Source: Ichthyophthirius multifiliis
Taxonomy: Eukaryota > Ciliophora > Oligohymenophorea > Hymenostomatida
DNA length: 64,000 bases
Assembly (NCBI RefSeq): GCF_000220395.1
Contig: NW_004086053.1
Coordinates: forward strand, 22,910-86,909
Direction: 5' to 3'
Below the pieces are notes generated by a model. The model saw only the letters and a program-made list of their open reading frames with translations, was not told the origin of the DNA and ran no database searches. Below, piece after piece: positions 25,795 to 38,469 of this stretch. The stretch's first letter is position 1. Every line of letters begins with the position of its first letter. A program made the translations under genes and the position numbers.

Positions 25795-26882
25795 ATGTCA
25801 TCATACCCATTAACAAAACTTTATATAGCTAAATTCTCTAGCAAAACCACTCGCCGTGATATCGAAGACCTATTCAGTAAATACGGAGACCTATACGGCT
25901 GCAAATTAAACGAGCGTGAAGGCTATGCTACAGTAACATACAAGTATCCCGAAAATGCCGATAAGGCAATCTAGAAATTAAATAACACTGAAATTCTTGG
26001 TGGAAATCTTTTAGTAGAACACACATTAAAAAAAGGAAGAACAAATGACGGAAATGGTTCTTCATATAATAAATACGACGATAAATATAGAGATAGAGGT
26101 GATAGAGGTGATAGAGGTGATAGAGGTGATAGAGGAGATAGAGGAGATAGAGGAGATAGAGGAGATAGAGGAGATAGAGATAGAGGAGATAGAGGAGATA
26201 GAGGTGATAGAGGCGATAGAGATTATAGAGATTATAGAAGCAGTCGATATGAAAGAGATAGAGATTATGGCAATTCTAGAAGAGATTAACCTTTTAGATT
26301 TGATAAGGAAAAATTCATTAAAGGAGGACTTTGTTTCAATTGTAGTGAAAAAGGACATATAGCTAGAGATTGTCCAGATGCTAAATAAGGAATTTATAGA
26401 GGAAAAAGTAAAATCATTTTATAATATATTTTGTTAATAATAATAAAAAAATTTTATAAAAAGCATATAATGGTGACAGATATAGAAGAGGAAGCTATAC
26501 AAGAAGGAGTAGAAGTGGAGAAAGAAAATATAAAAGGTCTAGTAGTAAAGATAGTAGAGATAAAAAGAGAAGAAATAAAACATCGAAAAGAAGTAGATCA
26601 TCTTCTTATTCTAAAAGCAGAAGCGATTCGAATAGAAAAGATAGATAAAGATCAAGAAAGGCTAAAAGTAGAATATCTTCTTCTTCTTCAAGCTCGAAGA
26701 GTAAATCAGGGTCTAAATCTAATTCTAGAAGTGTATCTAGAAGTGTTGAGAAAAATAATGAAACTAATAATAATAATACTAATAATAATAACAATAATAG
26801 TAATAATAATAGAAATGAAAATAAATAAGATAATGAAAATAACTAGAAGAGTAAATCTGTTTCAAGTGAAGGAAGATAATGA
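25795..26882 (+). CDS. SR-type splicing factor: RRM, RGD repeats, CCHC knuckle, RS tail
   Basis: Exons 25795-26407 and 26464-26882, intron 56 bp (phase 1); 343 aa. Residues 1-80 are an RRM: LYIAKFSSKT (RNP2) and EGYATVTYKY (RNP1-like), with AIQKLNNTEILGGNLLVEH. Residues about 100-142 are tandem Arg-Gly-Asp units. Then comes a zinc knuckle CFNCSEKGHIARDC (CX2CX4HX4C), and after the intron an RS domain (RRSRSGERKYKRSSSKDSRD, SSSSSSSKSKSG) and an Asn-rich tail. This order resembles plant RS2Z/RSZ and animal SRSF7 proteins, which bind exonic enhancers and recruit spliceosome components. The first 230 bases use notably more G/C codons (for example CGCCGTGAT) than neighbouring genes, suggesting high expression. 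Confidence 0.9.
26092..26220 (+). repeat. 9-bp coding repeat (Arg-Gly-Asp units)
   Basis: About 14 tandem copies of GATAGAGGW, with one shortened GATAGA unit, in frame as Asp-Arg-Gly. Near-identity at third positions indicates recent slippage expansion. The +1 and minus frames also stay open and give spurious Ile/Glu and Ser/Ile ORFs. Confidence 0.85.
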
Positions 26883-27297
26883 TTTTATTAAATTTTATTT
26901 TATTTAACAAAAAATAATATTTTAGATTTGAAATAAATGTAATTTTTTTTTTTTTTCTTTAATTTTTATTTTCTTTTCTTATGATATATTTATTATATAT
27001 ATATAAAATTATTATTATTTTTTTATATATTTTTTTTTTATTTTTATTTTTTTTTTTTTTACTAAAAAATAAATAAATTCTTTTTATAAAAAAAATAAAA
27101 TATATATATTATTTTTATAGCTTTTAATAAATAATTATTAATTATAAATAATTAATTTGAAAAATTGTTTATTTTGTTGATTTTTTGTTTACGTTATTGT
27201 TTATATGAAAAAAATAAATATGGTTGTTTGTGAATTTTTGTGGTTGTTTGTGGTTTGTTCATATGAAAACTTATGATTATTAAATGTAAATATTTAT

Positions 27298-27385
27298 GCT
27301 TCTTTATATGAATATTTGTGCATCTTTATATGAATATTTGTGCTTCTTTATATGAATATTTATGCTTCTTTATATGAAAATTTGC
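27298..27385. repeat. 22-bp tandem repeat, 4 copies
   Basis: Unit GCTTCTTTATATGAATATTT plus GT or AT, starting at 27298, 27320, 27342 and 27364. Copies differ at one to four positions. Related half-units lie upstream (CATATGAAAACTTATG near 27260). Period 22 is not a multiple of three, so the array is unlikely to encode protein. Confidence 0.85.
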
Positions 27386-27900
27386 GGTTATTCGAAAAAA
27401 AATTAAAAAAAGTGATTCCTTTATTATTGTTGTTTTTTTTGAAATCCTTTTATGACGAAACGAAAGTTTTTGAATATTATGTTGTTTTTTGTTTGTCGGT
27501 TTTTGAAATTTGCTTCTATAATTGACGTTTTTATGGATGTCCTTTTTGCAAATTTTTAGTGTTTTTCTTTTGAATAAATCATTTGTATTTTTGTGTGTGG
27601 TTTTTTGGGGTTTTTTACGGACAACCTTATGAAATAAATAAAATAAATAAATAATTAATAAAATAATTAAAATTAAAAATTAAATTTATTAATGAAATAT
27701 TAAAAAAAAAATATTCTTAGAAATTAAAATTGAACAAAGTTAATTAAGATTATATTATGTAATTACTCAGACACATTATTATAAATAAAAAAAGATAATA
27801 AAATAAAAGAAAAACATAAAATGTAAAAATAATATAAATTATATAATTTTTTTTTATTAAAAAAAAAAGAATATATATATATATGTAAATATATATAAAA

Positions 27901-27939
<39 letters not shown>

Positions 27940-28374
27940 ATTTCAATCCTTTTTAAATTATAATTATATAATTTAATTATAATATTTTTATCAATCATTT
28001 TTATTGATATTATTTATTTATAATTTTATAATTTTTTTTATTTATTTTATATGAAATTTTATCAAAAAAATTTTATAAAATTGTATTTTAGTATGATGTT
28101 TATAAATTAAAAATTTATTTTTTAAAAATATAATAAATGGATTAAAAATCAAAAAATAATAAGAAAAAAAAAATATATATATAAAATTTATATATTAATT
28201 AATAAAATTATAAATGAAATATTAATATAAATTTATAATTATATTATTATTTTTTATTATTAAAAATAATTTTTAATATTAATAAAAATTAAAAAAAATA
28301 TATAAATAAAAAGATTTTAAAATATATAAAAAAAAAAAACTATTATTCTCTAAACTATTTTAGTTTAATAAATT

Positions 28375-28377
<3 letters not shown>

Positions 28378-28414
<37 letters not shown>
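28378..28414. repeat. (TA)n microsatellite just 3' of NOG1
   Basis: TA run ending about 11 bp beyond the NOG1 TGA (28427-28425), so within its 3' UTR or terminator region. Confidence 0.6.
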
Positions 28415-28418
<4 letters not shown>

Positions 28419-28424
28419 AATTAT

Positions 28425-30048
28425 TCATCTATAATCTGTTTTTTATTTTCTTTTTCCAGAAAATAAATGTTTTGGAGTTTTAATAATTACACTTCTATCT
28501 GCTTCTCCTGCTCTTCCATTCCATTATTTGTCTATTTTATGTTTTAACCTTTACATAGCCTATTTTTGTATATTTTTTAACATATTCATTTTTATTATAA
28601 ATTAATTAAATACCTTTTCTTCTGTAGTATTTATAGGATTAGGGTCTACTCCTTTAGATCTAGATCTAGAAAGACTTTTTTTTTTATTTTTTACACTTTT
28701 TACTAATTTATTATGATCATTTTCATCTTACATTAAATCTTCATCATTGTCTTCATTGATCATTTAATCTGTTAGTCTTCTAGCTTTTCTTTTTTTATTA
28801 ACTCTTTCTTCAACATTTTTACTATTAATTCCTTTTTAGGACAATTTTTACTTTAAATTTTCGAGTGTATTATTTTTTTATAGATGAGCAGTTTTATGTC
28901 TATTTAATTTATGTTATAACTTCAATATAGTTTTTTTAGATACTATTTATTTATGAGCATCTAAAACTTCATCATCAATATTTTCCTCTTCATCATTAAT
29001 TTCCTCATTTAAAAGTCTTGCTTATTCCAACATATTTTCTTCCTTTTCTAACTCCTCAAGTTTTTCTAGTATATCCGGGTCTACGAAATCAGCTATATTT
29101 TTCCCTTCCATAATTTCCGGTACAACATCATATTTCCATTCATCTTTAGCCAATTTAAAGTGTTCCTATAAAGGAAAATTGAACACTCCGGCTCCTCCGT
29201 GTTCTTCTTGAATGTCTTTTAAAGTCGGTTTTTCGTATTTAAGTCCCTATAGTACCGATTAGGGGATCACTGGCGTTCTTAATGTTGAAGAATTTCTGAT
29301 TTTTGAAGGATTTGCAATATATAAGCCTCTTAGGAATTATTCTTCTCGTTTAATATTTAGGTTTCCTCCAGCTATACTTTCTATTTTTTGACCATCTCGG
29401 AATTTAAGGAGAGTTTCACAGGCTGTAGTTTTTACTTCTTGGATGTTTTCGCCAGTTTTGCAAGACATAGAAACTAGTTGAGCGTTGTTTTTTTCCACCA
29501 GATCATTTATTAAATTTTGATCTTCAATAGACAGATTGTTGAAGGTCTTTAAGTCAATTTTCGATAAGACTATGCACAGAGGCTTATTCTTGAATAAGGG
29601 TTTGATAGAGTCAAAGAGTTTAACTTATTATTGGATTGAGTAGCCACATTATTCAGAAATATCAATAATAAATAAAATACAGGCCTTTAAATGGGCTAAA
29701 GCTGTTATACTTTACATTTCGATAGTGTTTCTTTATTCTAATGAATGATCGAGGATACCAGGAGAGTCGATTACTTGCCATCTCACTTTTTCATAGTCTG
29801 TATGTCCAACATATAAAGACTAAGTTGTAAATGGATAACTTTAAACTTCTACATTTGCTGATGTAATACTGTTTATAAAACTACTTTTACCAACATTAGG
29901 ATAACCAGTAATTAGGATTGTTCTTTCAAATGGATTTATAGAAGGAAGTCTTGCTAAATGTTTACGAACTTCCTCTAAGTAATTTAAACTGCTATTAAGT
30001 TTCTTTATAATCGTGCAAATTCTAAATATATATAATTATATAAATATG

Positions 30049-30127
<79 letters not shown>

Positions 30128-30535
30128 TTACCTTCCAAAGCAAGCTTTTTTTAATTATTTACATCTATATAAAGAATCTGCATATTTAATTAATCTAACA
30201 TAATCTTTGCATACATTATCGACTAAATTCATACATGAATGAATATGACCTAAAGCTAGTTTATAGTGATCTTTGTCATATAAGACATTTATTAAATCAG
30301 AAAAAAAAGGATGAATATCATCTAATTTTGGAAAACCAGTTAGAATGTCGTTGAATTTATCGTGAACTGATTCTTAAGTGAATTTTATTTTACGCATATA
30401 GAAACCTCGGATACGACCGATAGCGTAACCTGGATGTACTACTGTAGGGGTCTTTCTTTGGGTTTTTGATAAGATTATATTTATGAAATCTTTTGAAGCT
30501 GGAATTGTTTTTATGGATTTGAAATTGTAGTTCAT
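28425..30535 (-). CDS. NOG1: Nucleolar GTP-binding protein NOG1
   Basis: Three exons: 30535-30132, 30021-28614 and 28559-28425, giving 648 aa. The introns are 110 bp, filled with (TA)n, and 54 bp. The N-terminal NOG1 helical domain is followed by a GTPase: [18 protein letters not shown] (G1), YPFTTQSLYVG (G2), [11 protein letters not shown] (G3) and VLSKIDL (G4). Then comes NOG1-specific sequence GAGVFNFPL, ending after the second intron with [20 protein letters not shown] and GKRKQKTDYR. NOG1 (GTPBP4) acts in 60S pre-ribosome assembly around the peptide tunnel. The basic run [15 protein letters not shown] is typical of its C-terminal region. Confidence 0.95.
30022..30131 (-). repeat. (TA)n intron of NOG1
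   Basis: GTAAAT...ATTTAG intron with an uninterrupted TA run of about 70 bp (30052-30121); splice sites are fixed by frame on both sides. Confidence 0.8.
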
Positions 30536-32584
30536 TTTTGTTTTTTTTGTTTTTTTTTTAATTTTATATATTTTTTTTTATTTTAATTTTGTATTTTTTT
30601 TTTGGCTTTTGTTTATATGATTTGTTTTGCTTTTGTATTTTATTAATTTCTGAATATTTAATTTTACTTTTATTTAATGTATTTTTAGTTTTATATTTAT
30701 CTGCTTATATTATTATTTTTTGATTTTATTTGTACTTTTATAATTTCATATTTTTTGTTAATTAAATTCGATTATTTATTCACTAATTACCATATTTAGC
30801 AAAACTAATAATAAATACTTTTAATAATATTTTTTTATAAATTTAAACTAAGAACTTAAATTATATACATTCTTAATATTTTAAAATTAAGCATAATAAT
30901 CAAATAAAGAATAAATTAGTAAGTATTCGTTTATAATGTCAAAAAAAAAACCTAAAAACGTTATCAAACTTTTTAGTCATTAATTTAAAATAGAAAAAAG
31001 CTTTTTAATAAATAAATAAGAACTATAATATCTTCTTTTTTTAGTTCTAAAAAAAAAAAAAAAAAAAAAAAATTGCTTTATCTATTATAGTGTATATATT
31101 TTTTTTATTTATAAAATAAAATAAAAATAATAAACTAATTTTAATTATGAAATTAAAATATAAAAGAATAATTTAAAATATTTTTTGAAATAAAAAATAT
31201 ATAATAATAAAGAATTATTAAAATTTAAACAAAGATTAAATAGAAATCTAATTAAAAATAAACAAACAACAAAGCCTTTTACAAATAAAAATTGAAAGAA
31301 TATTATGAGTTATTTTTTTAAAAAAAAAACAATAAAAATAATTATTTTATAAGTTTAAAATTAGATAAATAAATAATAATAAATTAATAGAAATTTATGA
31401 CTAAAAAATAAAAAATTAAATTTGAATGAATAAAAAAATATATAAATATTATATTAGTATAAAATTAATAAAATAAATAAATATTATTTTTTAAATGTTT
31501 CAATTATTTTATTATATTTTTACAAAAAAAATTAAATTTATGTTAATTTTTAAAATCTATCAAAGTTTTAATAAATTAAGTTTATTCTAATTTTTAATAA
31601 GTAAACATAAATATTTAAATTCATTATCTTTATTTAGGAAATTATATAAGATTCAACATATTTTAGAATATATTAATAATTTTTTTTTTTTTTTTTAAAT
31701 ATATAAGAAAATTATATATAAAAAAATCTTTTATTCATTTTAAAATTAGAAATAATAAAAATATAGTTAAACTTTTTAAAAAAAAATTATAAAAAAATTA
31801 AATATTTCCTTTGTAAAAATTATAAATAAAATAATTAGAAATTTGAAATATTTAATTATTTATCATTTAAGTTGTTATATATTAAAAAAGGCTGTATATT
31901 AAATAAAAATAAGGAGTTATTTATATATAATTAGTTTGAATTTAATAATATTTTTTAATATAAATAATTATATTAATATTAATTTAGATTTTATTTTTAA
32001 TAACAAAAAAAAATACATTTTTATATGAAATGCATTTATATAATTTTTAATTTTAAATTAGTCATACTAAAATATATATATATAAAATTATAAAATGAAA
32101 ATATAAAATTAAAAATCATAATTTTTATAAATTGAAATTTTAGTTTTAATGTTTATAAAATTATATACTTTAGATAATTTATAAATTATTAAAACAAAGT
32201 ATAAAATTATTTTAAAAAATTAATATAAATTTATATTTTAATGAATAATTATATTTATATTCATTAATTTAAGATAAATATAATTTATTTAAAAAACAAA
32301 CTATAAATAATGATAATTAAAATAAAAAAATATTTAATATCTATTAAAATCAAAATAATGTATATATAATTTAATAGACTAATTGTAATCATCCACAAAT
32401 AAATAAAAAAAATATTAAAAAATTATATAAGATTTTATAAAAGAAAGAAAAAAACTATTTATATATAATATGTAAAAATAAATTAACAAAAAAATAACAA
32501 AAATTACAAAATAACAAAAAATAAAAATATTAAAAAATAAAAGTAAAAAAAAAAAGTAATATATATTATAAAATTCAATTATAT
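30536..32584. other. Intergenic region
   Basis: Mostly A+T. It contains a possible small ORF (30936-31295, listed) with a poly-A run of about 23, a T17 run at 31680-31696, and otherwise no structure. Confidence 0.45.
30936..31295 (+). CDS. Possible small basic protein
   Basis: ATG 30936 to TGA 31293-31295, 119 codons, starting MSKKKPKNVIKLFSHQFKIE and ending KNKQTTKPFTNKN. It is interrupted in the middle by a poly-A run (about 31049-31071), read as poly-Lys. The first 40 residues look protein-like; the remainder is Lys/Asn/Ile typical of noncoding A+T. It may be a genuine short gene with an unrecognised intron or a chance ORF. Confidence 0.3.
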
Positions 32585-34108
32585 ATGGATTAAACTTTTA
32601 AAAAAGAAATTTAAAATTCAGAAGACTCATTATAAAATATGAAGCAATTTCAGGGATAATAATTAAATGAAAATTAATATCATAGTGATTAAAAAGATAG
32701 TTAGGATAATAATTTAAGTAATTCTAAGAAAAAATATTAATTAATTTCAATTGAAAAACGTAAAGAGTTTATAGATTAAGTTCTTTAAAAAAAAAAGACT
32801 ATAAAATAAGCTGCGTCTGATTTGGGGATAAAATTTTCAACTTCAAAGGCAATTTTATAAACCTATAAAAGAGAAGGTAGAATAGGGAAAAAGAAAACAA
32901 GATAAAGAAAATAAAAAAAAAAAAAATCAAATAATAATATAGAATTATAATAGGAAGGTGAAAATGAGAAAGGTGAAACAAAAATAGAAAAAATAATAAA
33001 AATTGAAAAATAATAAAATCAGGAATTTTAAAATTTAAAAAATAAAATGATTCCGACAAATATTTAATAATAATTATAAAATTAATAGTAAATATAATAA
33101 TAACAATATTTATAATAATAACATTAATTGTAATAACATTAATAATTATAAAGCTAATAATAACATATTTAATAATAGTAACAATAATAATAACAATAAT
33201 AATAATAACAATAGTAATAATAATAATAGTAATAATAATATGAAAATAATAATTTTTATTAATAATAATAATTTTAGTAATAATAATAATTTTTATAATA
33301 GCTCTAAAATAATAATAATAGTAAATAAAACATTCCAAGTCCTTTTAATTTTTCTAAATAATCTATTGAATTACCAAATAATTTCAATCTGAATAATTTC
33401 TAAAATATTTCTTAATTCCAATAAATGAAACCAAATATTGTTTCTAATGAAAAACAAGATTTTTAAACAAGCGAATAAATTATACCCAAAAATTCCGATG
33501 AAATTAATTTTAAAAGCGATTCCGAATAAAAAAAAATTGCTACTTTATGTGATTATTAATAAGATTTTAGTAAATAATAATAATTATAATAGATAAAAAA
33601 TTTATAAAAAAATGGAATAATTAGTAATACTAATGATAATAATTATAATAATATTAATACTACTACTAATAATAATATGAATATTAATAATAATAATTAA
33701 TAATAAAATTAATATATGTTCCCATAAAATTAACCTCTTTAATAATACTAAATGAATATCATGAATATAGCACCCAACGGTAATCATTACAACTCATTTA
33801 ATATGTTCAATATTGGGAATAATAAGGCTGATCAATCATTTTCTATGGACAATTTTTGTAATAATTTTGCTTTGTTTTAAAATTAAAACAATTAATTCGA
33901 AAATACTCCTAATATGAATAATAATATACTTGCACCAAAGATTTCAACGGATAATATAAATTTCTCTCTATTTAGAAATAGGGGTAGCTCTATGGATTTC
34001 TTACTTCCTAATTATTAAGGTTTGGATAATTAGTATTATTTGGTAAATGGAAGTAATTAAAATAATATTAATTGCTTTCTTTAAAATTAAAAAAATCCAC
34101 TTATTTGA
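32585..34108 (+). CDS. Helix-turn-helix protein with long polyglutamine tract
   Basis: A single exon of 507 aa (ATG 32585, TGA 34106-34108) that exists only if TAA/TAG are Gln. Residues about 56-105 form a homeodomain-like/Psq-type HTH: ISIEKRKEFIDQVLQKKKTI followed by KQAASDLGIKFSTSKAILQT and YKREGRIGKK. This matches a ciliate-expanded family of HTH proteins resembling transposase DNA-binding domains. A basic patch and an acidic patch follow, then a glutamine-rich block (33070-33310) with about 20 consecutive Gln, almost all TAA, and an Asn/Gln/Met-rich C-terminal half with NRGSSMDFLLPN near the end. It is probably a nuclear DNA-binding regulator; target and role are unknown. Confidence 0.85.
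33180..33242 (+). repeat. TAA-codon polyglutamine microsatellite
   Basis: A run of TAA triplets broken only by CAA and TAG, all synonymous Gln codons in this code. Synonymous interruptions show the tract is held at the protein level. A shadow Ile/Ile-rich minus-strand frame exists and is not a gene. Confidence 0.8.
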
Positions 34109-34164
34109 ATTATAATTATATATTTTTATTTTTTTTAATAAAAATATAATATAAATATTAACAT

Positions 34165-34201
<37 letters not shown>

Positions 34202-34716
34202 ATTAAAATTATATTAAATATGTTTTTTTTTTTTTTTTTATTCAATACAATAAATTTTAAATTTTTTATATTTTTTTTTTTTATAATTATTCTTATATAA
34301 TAATTATATATATTATCAATTTATATTATTTTCTATTTATATATAATTTTAATTTATAAATAATATTCATAACTAAATTATATTTGTATATCAATTTCTT
34401 ATAAATTTATTAATCAAAATATTTTTATTTTTATATATATATATATTTATTGTAATTATAAATGTAATTTAATTTTTTAATAAATACCTATTTTTTATTC
34501 AATATTTAATTAAAAATATATTTGTATTAATTTTTTATTTTTGTTAACAAATAAAGTACATTTTATTATATAAATAATTTATTTCTAGTTATAATAAATA
34601 AAAAAAATTAATACATTTTTTCAACAAATAAATAAAATAAAAAAATACATATATTTATATTTAAAAATAAATAAAAACATTTCATATTAATTCTATTTTT
34701 AAAAAAAATAAAAACT
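34109..34716. other. A+T spacer with long poly-T
   Basis: Contains a T run at about 34166-34197 and a second T16 run at 34223-34239. No gene. Confidence 0.6.
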
Positions 34717-37700
34717 TCATTATTTCTATTTATTGTCTTTTTACTTAATTTAATTTCTTGTCATAATTCCTTATTTATTTTTATCCATAAAAAGCTCATC
34801 ATAATCTTCATAATCATCTTTATTAATATTCTTTATAATTATCTAAATCTCTTATTATATAATTTTCTAATTTTTTTTACTTTTAGTAATTTTCTAAGAA
34901 CAAATATCCGCATGATAAAAATTTTTAAATAGAAAACTTAAAATTTCTATAACTTTTTACGCACAAACAGAAATAAAACTCTATTCTTGATTAAAAAGAA
35001 CTGAATTAGAATAAATTAAGTTAGCATCAAATTCCATACTTTCTAAACTAATATAATAATTATGGAATATTCTTTTCTATATTTTGGTTAAATCCATACT
35101 CTAAGGAACTATTTCTAGATATTCTTTATATATTTTAGTATCTACGGGTTCTATGAAATACATAAAGTCACTTTTATTATATAGATGGGCATAATCAATG
35201 AGTTTATTTAGAATTTTTCTTTCCTTTTTTTCCTAAAAATATTCAATTTTTTTCAATGGTAAATCTTATATTATGTCCCAAAACGAAATTCGAATGTTTT
35301 TTGTCGAAATTCCTTTTTCATTTATTAGTTTTATTTAGATTTTTTGCCAGTCTGAATTTTTGAAGGCTTCTTCTTTTCCTAATTGTAAATCGAAGATTAT
35401 TCCTTAAAAAATCTCTTTGAAAAAATAACATTAGATGTTCTATTATTATTTTAATATCGGCCTTTTCTCGAAAAGAAGTCGTGGAATTAAAAAGTTATGT
35501 GATTAGAGTAGAGTATTCGAATAATAGAGGAAAAAGTGGTCGTTTTTATCCATTATTTTTAACTTCAAAAGCATCATTATAGGCCTATCTTGGTATTTTT
35601 CAAGCATTTCGCGAGTATTTAGGACTGGAAATGAATAGTTTATTTCCTCTATTTGGCATAATGTGGGTTAGAGTAATTATTTGTGAGTCTGAACAGGCAA
35701 AACATGAAAATTTGGATTGTTAAAGTAATTTTTTTTGGCAATTTCTACTTGGTTAGGTTTATATATTGTGCTTATTTTATTAAATAATTACTAGAAATCG
35801 AACATTTCTAAATAATAAGAGCAATATTCTTCATGTCCTTAGAATATATAATAGACTTAGTCACCTATTTGTGGTAAAAACTCATATAAATTATTAATTT
35901 CTTTATTTAAATAATTTCTTTGGAATAATCTTTTATCTTAAGAGTTTAAATTTTGTCTTTAAAAATGAATATTAGCAAAGCAATCAAAACATTAATATAA
36001 TTTATTATCTTTAAAAAATCCTCTATATAAACTACAAGGATTTTCATGGAATTTTTTTAAACAAAAAATGCAAGATTTATAAGTATTATTTATATTTTTT
36101 TAACATCTTTCACATTTTTAAATATTTTTGATATTTTCATGGTTTTTTTATATATATAAATTTTCGGTATTTTTTTAAATATTTTTTTATATGTTTTCTG
36201 TATTTTTTTACATATTTTAGTTATTTTCGGTATTTTTTTATATTTTTTAAATATTTTCGGAATTTTTGACTTTTTTTTACGGAAAATCTTCGACTTTTTC
36301 TTCTTAATTGAATTCGCTTTATTTACGTTTTTTTTGATTTTTTTTTTAATAAAAAGATGAATTTTCTGAATTTTAATAACTAGTTTATAATTCTTCATTA
36401 TTTTTATAATATTATTTATTTTTTTAACGTAAATTTCTTTTAAAATCTTCATATTCATTTTCTTAAAATTATTATTATTTTCTAGTTCGTGTATTTTCTT
36501 TTAAATACTTTATTTTATTTTATTCATAATTAAAGGAAGATTCACTTTATAAATCTTTTTATTTAGAAAATCTTAATAGTCTTCTTTTTTTTTTTCTATT
36601 TATTTAATTATAACTATCTTATTCTTATATAATAGAATCATTTTCTTATTCACTTTTCTTTATATAATCTTCTTATATGAAATCATTTTATTCATCTTAT
36701 ATGAAATCTTCGTCTTCTTCATATTAATAATCTTCATCTTCTGAATCTTCTTCATCATAATCTTCAAGTATTTAGTTTTATATTTATTATTTTTAATAAT
36801 TATTTTCTTGAGTTATTTATTTCTATGCTGGTTAAGTATAATTTTCTTCTTACTATTATTAAATATTTTTTAATAATTTAGGTCTTCCTCTTTTTTTCTT
36901 TTTTAATAATTATTATTAATCTTAAATATCTTGATTATTATTATTTTCTTATTAATAATTACTTTCGTTAATATAATTTTCAAAATTATTATTTTTTTCT
37001 TCTTCATCTTCTTCTACAATAAACTTTTTCTTTGATTTTCTCATTTCCAAAAAATTATCAACTGCCTTTAACTATATTAATTTTTGGTCTAAAAATACTC
37101 CCATTTTGGTCAAAATATCCATTCTTTCTTAAAAATCTACTCTCTAGCTTCCTTCCATTACATAATTTTCATTATCAAAAGAATCCCTTAAGATTTTAAT
37201 AAGCTAAACATAATTATTTCCTTTCAAAGCCTTTCCTTTTTCTTATATTTTTCCTAAATACGAGCTTTTAAAAAACCCTTTTTCCTTTAATTTCCTCAAG
37301 CAATTTTTAAACTTAAAAGTATATGGAATTCTTTAATAATTGCAAATATTTCCTCTTTAAAAACTATTGATTTCTCTCCCAGAATCATCTTCTGCCCTTA
37401 CTGGAACTAAATTATCATCTAAAACAAAAATCTCAGTATCATTAGCAAAAAACTATTCACTAGGTGTACTTTTATAAAAATCAACTAAATCGCATCCATA
37501 TATACTAAATGATCCAAAATAAGTACTCACAGCAAACGATAAGCCATCTGGAGCCCATTATCCATCTAAAACTGGTACTTCTAAATTCGGATAGCCTATA
37601 TGATATCCCCTTTCTTGGAATAAATTCAATAAACAGCCTACTTAGATATCATAGATACATATTTAACCAGAATAATCCGCTGTAAGGAGTATATTTTCGA

Positions 37701-38426
37701 AAAAAGGGTGAGGTTCTAATACCAAAATATGATCCTGGAGTTTAATTGGTGTATTTTATTTAGTAAATTCTTAAGTTTATTTACTCATTTATAAATCATA
37801 TACATAAAGTACTGTTTCTACCTCTTTTGTGCGTTTAAATTTTCGGGTAAAAGTTGCAAAAGCAAATCTATTTTGGCAAGAAAAAGAGGCATTCCAGCAG
37901 TTTTTTTCGCTTTTTTTTATCATTTTTTCTTCCTCAAAATATAATGTGATGATATTTTCTTTTAGTTTTTTTTCGTTATTTTGTATCAAAAATTCCCAAG
38001 GCCAAATTTTCGCTGTTCCGTCAAAAGATGCAGTTATCATAAATTCTCCATTTTTAGAAAATTTTATTAATTGGCAATTTTATTTATGTTCTCTTTTTTC
38101 TATTAAGGGTAATATCGGGTTTCTTTTATTTTCTAATAAATGAATTTTATCCCAAATCATTATTTCACCGTTTTCCGCTCCAGAAACTAAATAACCTTGG
38201 GGATGAGTTTCTAAGCAAACAGCTTCCGGTTCTTGGTCTTATATTTATTATTACTATTATTGTTGTTAGTATTTATTTTTGTTATTTTTTCGAAATTGAA
38301 GGGTTATTATTGGATTAATTTATGGATCTATTCCACCTGGATTTGTACTTTTTTTGAATTGATTTTCTTTATATCTATTTTTTTTTTTTAGTAAATATAT
38401 AAATATTTTTTTTAATGTATATTTTT

Positions 38427-38469
<43 letters not shown>

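Larger units (their letters stand above)
26883..28424. other. Intergenic region with a G/T-skewed block
   Basis: Ordinary A+T on both sides; 27150-27630 is distinct, with plus-strand G/T excess and a 22-bp tandem repeat (listed separately). A TA-rich stretch lies at 27874-27936. No supported gene is seen. Confidence 0.5.

Noticed and set aside
26045-26362. Plus and minus ORFs rich in Ile/Glu or Ser/Ile over the SR gene
   Set aside because: They are alternative frames of the 9-bp RGD repeat; the RRM/zinc-knuckle frame explains the region.
27340-27525. 61-codon plus ORF in the 22-bp repeat block
   Set aside because: Begins inside a repeat whose period is not a multiple of three, and has no family resemblance.
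32799-33338. 179-codon minus-strand ORF of Ile/Asn/Tyr
   Set aside because: It is the reverse complement of the TAA-codon polyQ tract of the HTH gene.
36090-36458. 122-codon Lys/Ile-rich minus ORF
   Set aside because: The neighbouring frame, with TAA as Gln, gives the acidic linker and PHD-like finger that connect to the bromodomain; this ORF is a shadow.
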